Source: Nocardia arthritidis NBRC 100137 (GTDB lineage Bacteria; Actinomycetota; Actinomycetes; Mycobacteriales; Mycobacteriaceae). Taken from it: a stretch of 64,000 nucleotides of DNA. Position 1 is the first letter of the stretch, and each line of letters starts with the position of its first letter. The stretch is taken from assembly GCF_001612765.1 (NCBI RefSeq), contig NZ_BDBB01000043.1, positions 1-64,000 on the forward strand. Direction: 5' to 3'. Positions 1-8,890 of the stretch are shown one piece after another. The notes beneath the pieces were generated by a model, which saw only the letters and a program-made list of their open reading frames with translations, did no database searches and was not told the origin of the DNA. The position numbers and the translations under genes were made by a program.

Positions 1-112
1 CCGGCTCCCTGGTCGGCAGGTCGGGACCGCCGGGGCCGGAAGAGCATCCGGCCGACAGCACCAGCACCGCCGCACCCGCGAATGCCGAGACGAGCAAGGC
101 GCGAGGGCGCAT
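1..112 (-). CDS. Lipoprotein, N-terminal part only (cut by window edge)
   Basis: Reading leftward from the ATG at 112, the first 37 codons encode a typical lipoprotein signal: two arginines near the start, a hydrophobic run rich in Ala, Val and Leu, then the lipobox LSAGC with the acylated cysteine at residue 23, followed by a Ser/Gly/Pro linker. A strong ribosome binding site, AAGGAG, sits 8 nt before the ATG, so this start is well supported. The mature domain lies outside the window, so its function cannot be told; many such proteins in Mycobacteriales are substrate-binding proteins or cell-envelope lipoproteins. It is divergent from the gene at 218. Confidence 0.8.
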   Translation of the reverse strand, partial: MRPRALLVSAFAGAAVLVLSAGCSSGPGGPDLPTREP

Positions 113-217
113 CCACCGAACTCCTTCTACCGACCGACTACCGACGAATCTTCCGCAACCTCACCATCTGACCATGATGACGCAACCGCCCGACCGACCG
201 GGTTCGCCTCGAGCGGA

Positions 218-631
218 ATGTCGGTGACCAGGGTTACGGTGGAGACCCCACCGTCCGATATAGGGAGAACCGGGTTGAAAGCCGACCATTCGTCGGGATT
301 TGCCATCGACGACCTCACCGTCGGCGCGTACGCGCACGGCTTCGGCACCACCGCCGACGGCCACCCCTTCGCGTTCCGCACCATCCGCGCCACCTTGACA
401 CTGGAGATCTACCGCCGCGACCTCGGCGACGCCGTCCCCGGCCCGGAGGACGTACTCACGGTCGCCGAAGCCACGGTCACCGACATCGACCTCGACGACG
501 AACGCAGTGTCGCCGCCTTGGTGCGGGATATGATCCCCGACGCCGCGACGATCGCCGCCGCCGCGGAACGGGACGTCACGACCGTGCGTGCCCTATTGGG
601 ACGGCTCAGCTCCGTCATCGAAGGTATGTAG
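218..631 (+). CDS. Hypothetical protein, 137 aa
   Basis: Not recognised as a named family. The protein is acidic, has no signal peptide or membrane segment, and starts with a short beta-rich part followed by a C-terminal half with several Asp/Glu/Ala-rich stretches likely to be helical. It ends 6 nt before the ATG of the lipoprotein gene at 638, so the two are probably co-transcribed. The start is uncertain: a weak GAGCGGA precedes the ATG at 218, and a TTG at about 275 is also possible. Codon bias (GC-rich third positions) supports real coding. Confidence 0.6.
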   Translation: MSVTRVTVETPPSDIGRTGLKADHSSGFAIDDLTVGAYAHGFGTTADGHPFAFRTIRATLTLEIYRRDLGDAVPGPEDVLTVAEATVTDIDLDDERSVAALVRDMIPDAATIAAAAERDVTTVRALLGRLSSVIEGM

Positions 632-637
632 GAAGTG

Positions 638-1171
638 ATGACCCACACACGACTCGCCCGCACCGCGCTCACCGCCGCGGGCCTGCTGCTGGCGGTGGCC
701 GCCGCCGCGTGCGACAGCGGAGCCGACGAGGCCGCGGTCGACGCCGCGCGCTCCTCGGCCAACGCCTCGCTGTCGTCCTCGATCGCCGTCTCCTCCAGCG
801 CCGCCCACCCGCCGCTGCCGACGGCCGCCGACCTGGACGCCCAGATCAAGCGGGCGCTGGACCCGGCGCTACCCGACAGCGAACGCACCGCGCTCATCGA
901 GGACGGGGAATCCTTCCGCCAAGCCATCCCCGACATGTACAAGGCGCTGCAGGACAACCCGCGCGCCGTCTACGGCGTGACCGACCCGGTGTTCGACAAC
1001 CACGACGGCACCCTGACCGCCACCATGCGCTTGGACAAGGACGGCACCGGCGCCGCGGTCCGCACCACCGTCGTGCACTTCGTGCTCGTCGACGGCAAGT
1101 GGAAGATCTCGCGCACCGACCTGTGCGGCATCCTGCGCTCGGCCGACTACCGCACCCCGGCCTGCGGCTGA
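638..1171 (+). CDS. Lipoprotein resembling low-molecular-weight antigen MTB12
   Basis: Signal peptide with a hydrophobic core and a lipobox-like AAAAC; cysteine 25 counted from the ATG at 638 would be lipidated. A Ser/Ala-rich linker follows, then a domain of about 110 residues with the pattern of the mycobacterial MTB12/CFP-2-like fold: a helical segment on an LDxQIKRALDP theme, then strands ending in GKWKISRTDLC. Two cysteines near the end could form a disulfide. The GTG at 635 directly before the ATG is an alternative start; AGGAAG lies just upstream. It is probably surface-exposed; the family has no established enzymatic role. It lies between a small hypothetical gene and the MMPL transporter in one transcription direction. 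Confidence 0.65.
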   Translation: MTHTRLARTALTAAGLLLAVAAAACDSGADEAAVDAARSSANASLSSSIAVSSSAAHPPLPTAADLDAQIKRALDPALPDSERTALIEDGESFRQAIPDMYKALQDNPRAVYGVTDPVFDNHDGTLTATMRLDKDGTGAAVRTTVVHFVLVDGKWKISRTDLCGILRSADYRTPACG

Positions 1172-1187
1172 GCGGGCCCACCACGCG

Positions 1188-3281
1188 ATGCGCCGTTCCG
1201 GATCACTGCGGTGGGGGCGGTTCGTCCACCGCAACCGATTCCTCGTCCTTGCCTTCTTCGTGCTGTTCGTCCTGGTCTCCGGCTGGTACGGCCGTGACCT
1301 GGCCGGGCGGCTGACCCAGGAGGGCTGGTTCGACGAGAGCAGCGAATCGGTGGCCGCGGCCGAACTGGCCGACCGCACCTTCGGCCGCGACACCGACAGC
1401 GACCTGATCCTGCTCTACACCGCACCCGAGGGCGCCACCGTCGACGACCCAGCGGTGCGTGGACCGGTCACCGCGCAGCTGGCCGGACTGCTGGGCGCCT
1501 ATCCCGACCGCATCCAGAAGATCGACAGCTACTGGGACAGCCCGTTCTCCGCCCAGGCCACCGACGCCACCCACACCCATGCCTTCGCCAGCGTCGGATT
1601 ACGCGGCTCGGGCACCGCGACGGTCGAGAACTACCTGGCGATCAAGGACCATCTCGGCGCCGGACGCGCCGGCGGCGGCCCCGGCGGCACGACCGTGCAA
1701 CTGGCGGGATTGCAGCCGATCGTCGAAGGCATCAACACCGGAATGCAACGCGACATCAGGCGCGCGGAGATGATCGCCCTGCCGCTGGTGGCGATCCTGC
1801 TGTATTTCGTGTTCGGCGGCGTGATCGGGGCACTGCTGCCGGTGCTCATCGGCGGCATGACGATCCTGGGCACCCAGGGCGGACTGCGTGCACTGACCGA
1901 CCACATCCAGGTCAACGTCTTCGCCAGCGCCGTGCTGACCCTGGTCAGCCTGGGCCTGGCGATCGACTACGGCCTGTTCACCGTCACCCGCTTCCGCGAG
2001 GAACTCGCCGCGGGCCACACCGTCGAAGAGGCCACCGCCCGCACCGTCGCCACCGCAGGACGCACCGTGCTGTTCTCGGCGGCGATCATCGCCCTCAGCC
2101 TCGGCGCGCTGTTCATCTTCCCCAACGGGGTGCTGCGCTCGGTGCCGCTGGGCGGCATCAGCTCGGTCCTGCTCGCGGCACTGCTGTCGGTGACCGCGTT
2201 GCCCGCCGCGCTGAGCATCGCCGGACACCGCATCGACTTCCTGGGCTGGAAACGCTTCTCCCGCAGCAGGACCGAAGCGCAGATCGACGCCGGATTCTTC
2301 TCCCGCCTGGCACTGTGGGCGATGCGCCGCCCCCTGGCGGTGGCCGTGCCGATCGTGCTCACCCTGCTGGCGCTGAGCATCCCGATGCGCCACATCGAAT
2401 TCGGCGGACTCAGCGAACGGTATCTGGCCGACGACAACCCGGCGCGGGTCGCGCAGGAACGTTTCGACGTCCTGTTTCCCGGTTTCCGCACCGAACCGCT
2501 GAAACTGGTGGTGGTCGGCGCCGACGCGCGGCAGCTGAGCGACATCCGCTATAGCGCCAACCAGATCCCCGGCCTGACCGGACGCTTCGAGCCCGCCGCA
2601 CCCACCACCGACGGCATCAACGTCCTGGCCGCCGGACTGATCGACAAACGCGACGCCGACAGCGTGATCACCGCGCTGCGCGCCATCCCCGAACCACCGG
2701 GGGTGGCGGTGATGGTCGCCGGTGTGCCCGCGCTGGAACGCGACAGCATCAACGGACTGCTCGACGGCCTGCCCCTGCTGCTGGCCCTGCTGGTCTCCGC
2801 GGCGCTGGCGCTGATGTACGCGGCGTTCCGCTCGCTGGTGCTCGCGCTGAAGGCGGTGGCGATGAGCGCACTCAGCCTTGTGTCCACTCTCGGTGTGCTG
2901 ACCTGGGTATTCGTCGAGGGCCACGGGGCGGGGATCTTCCACTTCACGCCCGGACCGTTGATGTTCGCGGTACTGGCGCTGATCGTGACAGTGGTGTTCG
3001 GGCTGTCCACCGACTACGAGGTGTTTCTGCTGTCGCGGGTCTCGGAGGCACGCATCGGCGGCGCGGATGCCCCCGAGGCCATCCGCTACGGCATCGCCCA
3101 CACCGGCGGCGTGATCACCTCTGCCGCCGCCATCCTCATCGTGGTCACCGGCGCGTTCGGGTTCTCGGACCTGGTGCTGATGAAATACATTGCCTACGGC
3201 ATGATCGCGGCGCTGATCCTGGACGCCACCGTCATCCGCATGCTGCTGACACCCGCGGTGCTCAAACTCATCTGGCGATAA
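1188..3281 (+). CDS. MMPL family RND transporter
   Basis: Inner-membrane proton-driven exporter of the MmpL group, which moves lipids or siderophores across the actinobacterial membrane. The 697 residues show the usual two halves: a first membrane helix near residues 16-35, a periplasmic loop, five helices, then a second helix near residue 385, a second loop and five helices. The paired Asp-Tyr signature of proton relay is present twice, in GLAIDYGLF (near residue 259) and GLSTDYEVF (near 609). It is shorter than the lipid-exporting MmpL proteins, lacking their long C-terminal tail. It follows the lipoprotein by 16 nt, which suggests a transporter plus lipoprotein partner. The cargo cannot be told from the sequence. 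Confidence 0.9.
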   Translation: MRRSGSLRWGRFVHRNRFLVLAFFVLFVLVSGWYGRDLAGRLTQEGWFDESSESVAAAELADRTFGRDTDSDLILLYTAPEGATVDDPAVRGPVTAQLAGLLGAYPDRIQKIDSYWDSPFSAQATDATHTHAFASVGLRGSGTATVENYLAIKDHLGAGRAGGGPGGTTVQLAGLQPIVEGINTGMQRDIRRAEMIALPLVAILLYFVFGGVIGALLPVLIGGMTILGTQGGLRALTDHIQVNVFASAVLTLVSLGLAIDYGLFTVTRFREELAAGHTVEEATARTVATAGRTVLFSAAIIALSLGALFIFPNGVLRSVPLGGISSVLLAALLSVTALPAALSIAGHRIDFLGWKRFSRSRTEAQIDAGFFSRLALWAMRRPLAVAVPIVLTLLALSIPMRHIEFGGLSERYLADDNPARVAQERFDVLFPGFRTEPLKLVVVGADARQLSDIRYSANQIPGLTGRFEPAAPTTDGINVLAAGLIDKRDADSVITALRAIPEPPGVAVMVAGVPALERDSINGLLDGLPLLLALLVSAALALMYAAFRSLVLALKAVAMSALSLVSTLGVLTWVFVEGHGAGIFHFTPGPLMFAVLALIVTVVFGLSTDYEVFLLSRVSEARIGGADAPEAIRYGIAHTGGVITSAAAILIVVTGAFGFSDLVLMKYIAYGMIAALILDATVIRMLLTPAVLKLIWR

Positions 3282-3282
3282 C

Positions 3283-3300
3283 GCCCGTCCGGCCGGGCGG
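3283..3300. terminator. GC-rich hairpin after the MMPL gene
   Basis: CGCCCG and CGGGCG pair across a 6-nt loop immediately after the stop codon of the MMPL gene. There is no T-run; the site lies between convergent genes. Confidence 0.4.
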
Positions 3301-3410
3301 CCGGCGGCGCAGAGCCCGGCTACGCGTGCTTCCGGGCACTCGAGGCCGATCTGCGGGCGCCGCAACGTGCGGTGGGTCCGTGCGGCCGACCGCGGTGGCG
3401 GGCCCGGGTG

Positions 3411-3995
3411 TCAGTTGCAGGTCTTGGCGAGCATTTCGACGATCTCGGCGGTGGAGCCGGTCTCGCCGAGGAGTGGGAAGATCCGTTCGACGCTGTTGCG
3501 GTGCGCCTCGATATCCAGGTCGGCCATGGCGTCGGTGGCGAGCGTGATGTGGTAGCCGTGTTCGTAGGCTGCGCGGGCGGTCGATTCCACGCCGATGCTG
3601 GTGGTGAGCCCGGCCAGCACGATCTGTGTGACGCCGCGGCGGCGTAGTTGCAGGTCGAGGTCGGTGCCGTAGAAGGCACCCCAGGTGCGTTTGGTCACTG
3701 TGATGTCGTCCGGGTGGCCGGCGAGGTCATCGACGATGACGTCCCAGCCCTCGGGCAGGGACCCGGGCAGGCTCGGGGTTTCGTTGCGTCCTGGAGCGGC
3801 ATCCGATCCGTCCGCACGGGCTGTGACCCGCACGAGGATGACCGGGGCGCGGTGTTCGTGGAAGGCGCGGGCCAGCTCGACCGCCCGGGCCAGTACCTCG
3901 GGGCCGGTGTGGGGGACCGTGGGAGCGTTGATGATGGCGTTTTGCAGGTCGATGATGACCAGCGCGCTGGAGGAGTCGAGTGCGGTGACAGTCAT
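3411..3995 (-). CDS. Isochorismatase-fold hydrolase with Gly at the usual Cys position
   Basis: The fold and motifs are those of the isochorismatase/nicotinamidase superfamily: VIIDLQN with Asp16, TVTKRTWGAF with Lys102, and AGLTTSIGVESTARAA where the cysteine nucleophile of amidases is expected. Here that residue is Gly135. Known true isochorismatases (EntB, PhzD) also lack this cysteine and hydrolyse an enol ether, whereas amidases need it; so an amidase role is unlikely. The ATG at 3995 is chosen because AGAAAAGG lies 8 nt upstream and the conserved region begins there; an upstream ATG at 4109 would run into the MFS gene. It lies downstream of the MFS transporter, probably in one transcript. 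Confidence 0.85.
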   Translation of the reverse strand: MTVTALDSSSALVIIDLQNAIINAPTVPHTGPEVLARAVELARAFHEHRAPVILVRVTARADGSDAAPGRNETPSLPGSLPEGWDVIVDDLAGHPDDITVTKRTWGAFYGTDLDLQLRRRGVTQIVLAGLTTSIGVESTARAAYEHGYHITLATDAMADLDIEAHRNSVERIFPLLGETGSTAEIVEMLAKTCN

Positions 3996-4095
3996 GAAGT
4001 GTGCCTTTTCTGCATGGGCGGCTGCGCCGCGGGCGTCTGGCGTGTGGCTCGGGCCTGTTGTTGCGTGGCTGCGTCTGAAAGTCTTGGCGGCCACT

Positions 4096-5379
4096 TCACT
4101 TGGCTTCATGCGAAACGCCTGCTGCCTGTGGCCGGGGATGGGTTGTTGCCACCGCGAGCTCGGGTGTGAGGAGAGAGTCTTCGCGGCGGGGTAGCAGCAG
4201 CGGGCTGGCGAGGATCAGCAGTCCTGCGATCGTGACAGCCGTGCGCGGGCTGGTGGCGTCGGCGAGCAGTCCGCCGAGCGCGCTGAGGATGGCGATGGCG
4301 GCGCTGCTGCCGATCGACCAGGCCGACAGGGTGCGGGCGATGCGGTCGTCGGGTGTGTGCTCGAGTCGATAGGTGGCCAGTACCGGGTTGTACAGGCTCA
4401 TACTGATGATGATCGCGAGTTCGATAGCGATCACCGTCGCGAGGCCGGCTATGCCGGGCTGGACGAACGCGAGGCCGATCAGCCAGACTGCGCGCAGCGT
4501 ACCGACGGTACGCAGGACCCGGTGTTGGCCGTACCGCGCCACCACACGGCCGGCGAGGCGTGAGCCGATGAGTCCGCCGAGGCAGGGGGCGGCGAAGGCG
4601 AGGCCGTACTGCCAGGGCGGGAATCCGAGCTGGCGCAGCAGTAGCACCGCCAACAGCGGCTCGGTGGCCATGATCAGTCCGTTGACGAGCAGCTGGTTGA
4701 GGTAGAGCGCCCGGAGCCCGGGATGAGCCAGCAGGTGCCGCCAGCCGTCGAGCAACTCACTTGTCCGGACTCGGTGTTTGACGGTTCGCTGCGGGTGTTC
4801 CTCTCGTCCGCGAATCGCCGTGACACCCAAAGCGGAGAGCAGGTAGCTGACCGCGTCGGCCACCACGGTGGTGACCGGCCCGAACAGGCCGATCGCCGCC
4901 CCGCCCAGTGGCGGCCCGACAGCGATGGAACTCCAGTTCGTGGACTCGAACCGCGCGTTGGCCACGAGCAGATCCCCCGGCCGCACGAGTGCCTTCAGGT
5001 AGGCGCCGCTCGCCGCATTGAAGGCGATCTTGGCCGCGGCGACCACGGCTGAGACGACCACCAACTGGACGAAACCGATCCGGCCGAAGGCGTAAGCCAG
5101 CGGGATCGTTGCCATGACCGCGAACCGGGCCAGGTCCATCGTGATCATCACCGGTCGCTTACGGCGGAACTCCACCCACGGCCCGAGCGGCAGCGCGATC
5201 AGCGCACCCACTGCCGGACCCACCGCTGACAGCACGGAGACCTGCAAGGGGCTGGCGTGCAACACCAGCACGGCGATCAGCGGTAGTGCGCCGAACCCCA
5301 GCCCGGAGCCGTAGGCGCTGACTGCGTAGGACGCCCACAACCATCCGAACTGCCGACCCAGGGATCGTCTGGCCACCAA
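4096..5379 (-). CDS. MFS transporter (12-helix exporter type)
   Basis: Integral membrane protein of about 428 residues with the build of the MFS_3/enterobactin-exporter-like group: a short N-terminal cytoplasmic stretch (RRSLGRQFGWLWASYAVSA), 12 hydrophobic helices, and a loop with EFRRKRPVMITMDLAR after helix 2 (the motif A region). Substrate unknown; proton-coupled drug or metabolite export is the family role. The frame stays open to 5769 but the upstream part looks unconserved; TTG at 5379 or GTG at 5376 is preferred because GGGAGG lies 8-11 nt upstream. A small palindrome, GCTGT-TG-ACAGC, near 5410-5421 could be an operator. The isochorismatase-fold gene follows about 100 nt downstream. 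Confidence 0.8.
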   Translation of the reverse strand: MVARRSLGRQFGWLWASYAVSAYGSGLGFGALPLIAVLVLHASPLQVSVLSAVGPAVGALIALPLGPWVEFRRKRPVMITMDLARFAVMATIPLAYAFGRIGFVQLVVVSAVVAAAKIAFNAASGAYLKALVRPGDLLVANARFESTNWSSIAVGPPLGGAAIGLFGPVTTVVADAVSYLLSALGVTAIRGREEHPQRTVKHRVRTSELLDGWRHLLAHPGLRALYLNQLLVNGLIMATEPLLAVLLLRQLGFPPWQYGLAFAAPCLGGLIGSRLAGRVVARYGQHRVLRTVGTLRAVWLIGLAFVQPGIAGLATVIAIELAIIISMSLYNPVLATYRLEHTPDDRIARTLSAWSIGSSAAIAILSALGGLLADATSPRTAVTIAGLLILASPLLLPRREDSLLTPELAVATTHPRPQAAGVSHEAK

Positions 5380-5799
5380 ATCGCGTACCTCCCGCTTCAA
5401 GAACTCGCTGTTGACAGCAGCGATCAAAGCAAGGTCGAGAAGCCGGATCAAACAACCGGCCGGCGGCGATCCACAACCGTGTGTTGTGTGAAAAGGATTC
5501 TGCCGCATGGATTTCGACGCCGCGCGGCCCTGGATCGGCGCTGCGGACGCCGGCCGGTCCCGAGAAGCTGCTACGACGCGGGCGTTCACTGCGGTAGGCC
5601 AACCCGCACCTGCACTCTCACCAGCGAGGACGCCGCATTCGCTGTGTTCGGCGCGCACAGCCGGTCCCCGACTGAGCAGGTCGGCCGACGTGGTTACCGG
5701 CCATGCGGCTCGATCCGAGCACCGGCCATCCGGCGCCGGCCACGCCGCCGTGTGCGCAGCGACGACCACACGCCGCGCCGACCGGCCGATCTCCGCGGG
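5380..5799. other. Intergenic stretch without a convincing gene
   Basis: About 420 bases between the MFS start and the end of the heme ABC ATPase gene. Frames are open on both strands but without family signatures or ribosome sites; probably the MFS promoter region plus the 3' flank of hmuV. Confidence 0.5.
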
Positions 5800-6633
5800 T
5801 CAGCGGCGAACGGGAAGCACCAGTTGCGCACCCGTCACCGGGTGGTCGAGAACTTCCACCGGATGCTGGTAGACGCGCGTGAGCAGTTCGGTGGTGAGCA
5901 CCACCCGCGGCGGTCCGTCCGCGGCGATGCGACCGGCGTCCAGCACCGCGACCCGATCGGCGTAGGCGGCCGCGATACCCAGGTCGTGCAGGACGACGAC
6001 CACCGCCGCGCCGTCGGCGGCGCGGGCGGCGGCCAAACGCAGCACGGCCTCCTGATGGCCGAGGTCCAAAGCGGCGGTCGGCTCGTCCAAAAGCAGGGTG
6101 GCGGTGTCCTGCGCCAGCACGCGGGCCAGCGCGACCCGGGCGCGTTCACCGCCGGACAGGGTCGGAAACGAGCGGGTGGCGAGGTGTTCGACGTCGGTGG
6201 CGGCCATCGCGGCCGCGATCTGCTCCTCGTCGAGTTCCCGGCGCTCGGTGCGCACCCAGGGCGCGCGGCCCATCGCCACCACTTCGCGCGCGGTGAAGGG
6301 GAAACCGACGGTGTGGGTCTGCGGCAACACCGCCCGCCGCCGGGCCATGTCCAAGGGCGTCCAGTGCGCCAACGGTCGCCCGTCGAGTTCCACCGCTCCC
6401 GCGCCGGGCGCCAATTCGCCCGCCAGCGCCGCCAGCAACGTCGACTTACCCGCACCGTTGGGCCCCACCAAAGCCACGACCTGTCCCGCGACCACTTCGA
6501 AGTCGATGCCGTCGAGCACCCGACGCGCCTGCCCGCCGCTGCGCCGGTCCACACTCACCCCCGCCGCCCGCACCGTCACATCCCCCCGCTGCGGCCACCC
6601 CGGCAACTCATGCACCGTCCGCAACAAACTCAC
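5800..6633 (-). CDS. hmuV: Heme ABC transporter ATP-binding protein
   Basis: Cytoplasmic ATPase that powers import by the neighbouring permease. Counted from the GTG at 6633 it has 277 residues, with Walker A GPNGAGKST (57-65), Q-loop Gln105 in LPQTHTVGFPFT, signature LSGGE (159-163), Walker B LLLDEPTAALD (Asp183, Glu184) and the switch histidine in VVVLHDLG. The VGFPFT segment after the Q-loop is typical of HmuV/BhuV heme ATPases. GTG 6633 is chosen over the upstream ATG because GGAGG lies 6 nt before it. It is the last gene of hmuT-hmuU-hmuV, 91 nt after hmuU. Heme assignment is by family resemblance; a siderophore role is the alternative. Confidence 0.9.
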   Translation of the reverse strand: MSLLRTVHELPGWPQRGDVTVRAAGVSVDRRSGGQARRVLDGIDFEVVAGQVVALVGPNGAGKSTLLAALAGELAPGAGAVELDGRPLAHWTPLDMARRRAVLPQTHTVGFPFTAREVVAMGRAPWVRTERRELDEEQIAAAMAATDVEHLATRSFPTLSGGERARVALARVLAQDTATLLLDEPTAALDLGHQEAVLRLAAARAADGAAVVVVLHDLGIAAAYADRVAVLDAGRIAADGPPRVVLTTELLTRVYQHPVEVLDHPVTGAQLVLPVRR

Positions 6634-6724
6634 CCCACACCTCCAGGCCGCGAGTAACACACCGTCGAGCAGGCTTCTCGGCATTCACCGCATCCAAGTG
6701 CCACGCGAGGAACGGCACGCGGGC

Positions 6725-7819
6725 TCATGCCCAGCCTCCGGAGCGGGCCCGGGTGCGGCGCAGCAGCCAGAAGAAGACGGGACCGCCGATCAGGGAGGTG
6801 AGCATGCCCAAGGGCAGGTCGGCGTTGTCGACCAGGGAGCGGGCGGTGACGTCGGCGGCCAGCAGCACCACCGCGCCGACGACGGCGCTAAGGGGGATCA
6901 GCACCCGGTGGGCGGGCCCGACCAGCATCCGCACCAGGTGCGGGACGATCAACCCGACGAACAGGATGATGCCGGTGAACGCGACCCCGGCGGTGGCCAG
7001 CACCGCCACCACCACGATCACATTGCGCCGCAAACGCTCCACGTCGACACCCAGGTGACGGGCCGCCGACTCCCCGAGCGCCAGCAGATCCAGCCTCGGC
7101 GCCAGCAGTACCGCGGCGGCGACACCGACCGCGGTCAACGGCGCCACCACACCCACCGACTCCCACGTGGCCCCATTCAGCGAGCCCAGCTGCCAGAACA
7201 CGATCTGATCGCGGGCGGCGGGGGAGGCCACGAACAGCAGCAGCGCGATCAACCCGCCCGCGAACGCGTTGATCGCGACACCGGTGAGCACCAGCGTCAC
7301 GACCTCGGTGCGCCCACCCGAGCGTGCCAGCAGATACACCAGCGACGTGGTCGCCAGCCCCGCGACGAACGCCGCCGCGGCCACCGACCAGGCCGCCACG
7401 AACGCCCCGCCCACCACGATGACCGTGCCCGCGCCGACCGCCGCCCCCGCCGACACCCCGATCACCCCCGGCTCGGCCAAAGGGTTGGCGAACACACCCT
7501 GCAACAACGCACCCGCTGTCGCCAGCGCCGCCCCGACCAGCATCGCCAGCACCACCCGCGGGAACCGCACCTGCCACAGCGTCACCTCGCCCGAGGGATG
7601 CGCGGGCATCGGCCCGATGTCCCACCCGATCCGGTGCAGCACACTGCCCGCCACCTCCCCGGGCGTCGTCGGCACCTGCCCGATCGCCGCCGACGCCAAC
7701 GCCAACGCCACCAACCCGGCCACCGCGACCGCGAACATCAGCACCACCCGCGAACGGCTACGCGACTTCGGCACCGGCGTCACCGACGGCCGCGCCGCTT
7801 CGGTCCGCGAAACACTCAT
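6725..7819 (-). CDS. hmuU: FecCD-type heme/iron ABC permease
   Basis: Membrane permease of 364 residues with about ten helices. Hallmarks are LWQVRFPRVVLAMLVGAALATAG near residue 80, the glycine-rich GVIGVSAGAAVGAG, and GLIVPHLVRMLVGPAHR, the cytoplasmic coupling helix that contacts the ATPase. The first 25 residues are polar and basic. Its start ATG overlaps the stop codon of hmuT by four bases (ATGA), so the two are translationally coupled. Together with hmuT and hmuV it forms a complete type II importer. Confidence 0.92.
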   Translation of the reverse strand: MSVSRTEAARPSVTPVPKSRSRSRVVLMFAVAVAGLVALALASAAIGQVPTTPGEVAGSVLHRIGWDIGPMPAHPSGEVTLWQVRFPRVVLAMLVGAALATAGALLQGVFANPLAEPGVIGVSAGAAVGAGTVIVVGGAFVAAWSVAAAAFVAGLATTSLVYLLARSGGRTEVVTLVLTGVAINAFAGGLIALLLFVASPAARDQIVFWQLGSLNGATWESVGVVAPLTAVGVAAAVLLAPRLDLLALGESAARHLGVDVERLRRNVIVVVAVLATAGVAFTGIILFVGLIVPHLVRMLVGPAHRVLIPLSAVVGAVVLLAADVTARSLVDNADLPLGMLTSLIGGPVFFWLLRRTRARSGGWA

Positions 7820-8874
7820 GCGGGCCCGGTGCCGTACACCGCCGCGCTCAGCGCCGCGATCACCCGGCCGGTGTTGGGGCCGAAACTCAACAGCACCGCA
7901 TCGGACATGTCCACCACACGCCGATCGCGGCCGGCCGGGGTCTGCGCGATACCGGGCACCTTCTGCAACCCCTCCACACCACCGACGGACTTCAACCCGT
8001 CCGACATCACCAACAGGACATCCGGCGCCGCACCGATCATCGCCTCACTGGTGATCGCGGTGAACGGCTCGGTCAATCCGGCGACCGCGCCCGCGTCACG
8101 CGCGCCCAGCGCCGCGATCAACGCATCCGCTCCCGACCCCGGACCGGCGAGCATCGTGATCGCGCTCGACCGCAGATACAGGAACGCGATGGTCAACCGA
8201 GGATCCTGCGCGGGCACCGCGGCGCTGGCGGCGGCGATCTCGTCGCGGGTGCGCCGCGCCAGCGCCTGCCCCCGCTCCGGCACACCCAACGCGGCCGCGA
8301 CCGCCTCGATCTGCGGCCCCACCCCGTCCATGGTGCGCTCCGGGTCGAAATAGACCACCGTGACACCGGCCGCACGCAACTGCTCGCGCACCGCGGGCGC
8401 GGCGCTGGTGGTGTCGGTCAAGAACACCGACGGCCGCATCGCCAGCACCGACTCCACATTCAGCGACCCGTTGCCCCCGGCCACGTTCGGCACATCCCGC
8501 ACCGCCGGAAACGCCGCCGACGTGCTGCGCCCCACCAGCTTGGGCCCCAACCCCAGCGCGTACACGATCTGGGCGAGGGTGCCGTAACGGTCCACGGCGA
8601 TGATGCGGGAGGCATCGGCGACGGTCACCTCGGCGCCGTCGAACGACCGCACGGTCACCGGCAGCGCGGGCGCGGGCTCCGGCCCGATCGGCACCGGATC
8701 CAGATCGCTCAGCGTCGCCGTCGTCGGCCCGTGCCCGCCGTGCGAGGAACCGGCGTCCGTGGCACACGCGACCGACCCGGCCAGCAGGCTCGCCGCGAAC
8801 AAGGTCGCGAGCCCACGCCACCACCCGGTTCGGACTCGGTTCCCACGCCCACCCCCGGTCGCTGCAGTGCTCAT
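7816..8874 (-). CDS. hmuT: Heme/hemin ABC transporter substrate-binding lipoprotein
   Basis: Periplasmic-side binding lipoprotein of about 352 residues. The signal has a basic start, a hydrophobic core and SVAC with Cys37, followed by a His/Gly-rich linker. The mature part has the TroA-like two-lobe pattern: RIIAVDRYGTLAQIVYALGLG, NVESVLAMRPSVFL and VVYFDPERTMDGV. In characterised HmuT proteins a tyrosine and a histidine bind heme; Tyr in VDRYGTLA is a candidate. The ATG at 8874 is preferred: on the minus strand TAGCCT lies 7 nt before it, the leaderless promoter pattern, and no Shine-Dalgarno is seen. A weak IdeR-like sequence overlaps this promoter, which would fit iron control. Confidence 0.88.
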   Translation of the reverse strand: MSTAATGGGRGNRVRTGWWRGLATLFAASLLAGSVACATDAGSSHGGHGPTTATLSDLDPVPIGPEPAPALPVTVRSFDGAEVTVADASRIIAVDRYGTLAQIVYALGLGPKLVGRSTSAAFPAVRDVPNVAGGNGSLNVESVLAMRPSVFLTDTTSAAPAVREQLRAAGVTVVYFDPERTMDGVGPQIEAVAAALGVPERGQALARRTRDEIAAASAAVPAQDPRLTIAFLYLRSSAITMLAGPGSGADALIAALGARDAGAVAGLTEPFTAITSEAMIGAAPDVLLVMSDGLKSVGGVEGLQKVPGIAQTPAGRDRRVVDMSDAVLLSFGPNTGRVIAALSAAVYGTGPA

Positions 8875-8877
8875 GCA

Positions 8878-8890
8878 GGCAAGGCTAATC
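8878..8890. promoter_or_regulatory. Weak IdeR/DtxR-like site over the hmuT promoter
   Basis: GGCAAGGCTAATC matches 10 of 13 core positions of the IdeR box core GGTTAGGCTAACC. It overlaps the minus-strand -10-like TAGCCT (8882-8887) 7 nt before the hmuT ATG. The outer positions of the 19-bp consensus do not match, so this is only suggestive. Confidence 0.3.

Noticed and set aside
1599..3365. Long minus-strand frame (588 codons) opposite the MMPL gene
   Set aside because: Low-complexity Arg/Gln/His-rich sequence without a ribosome site; mirror of the MMPL coding strand.
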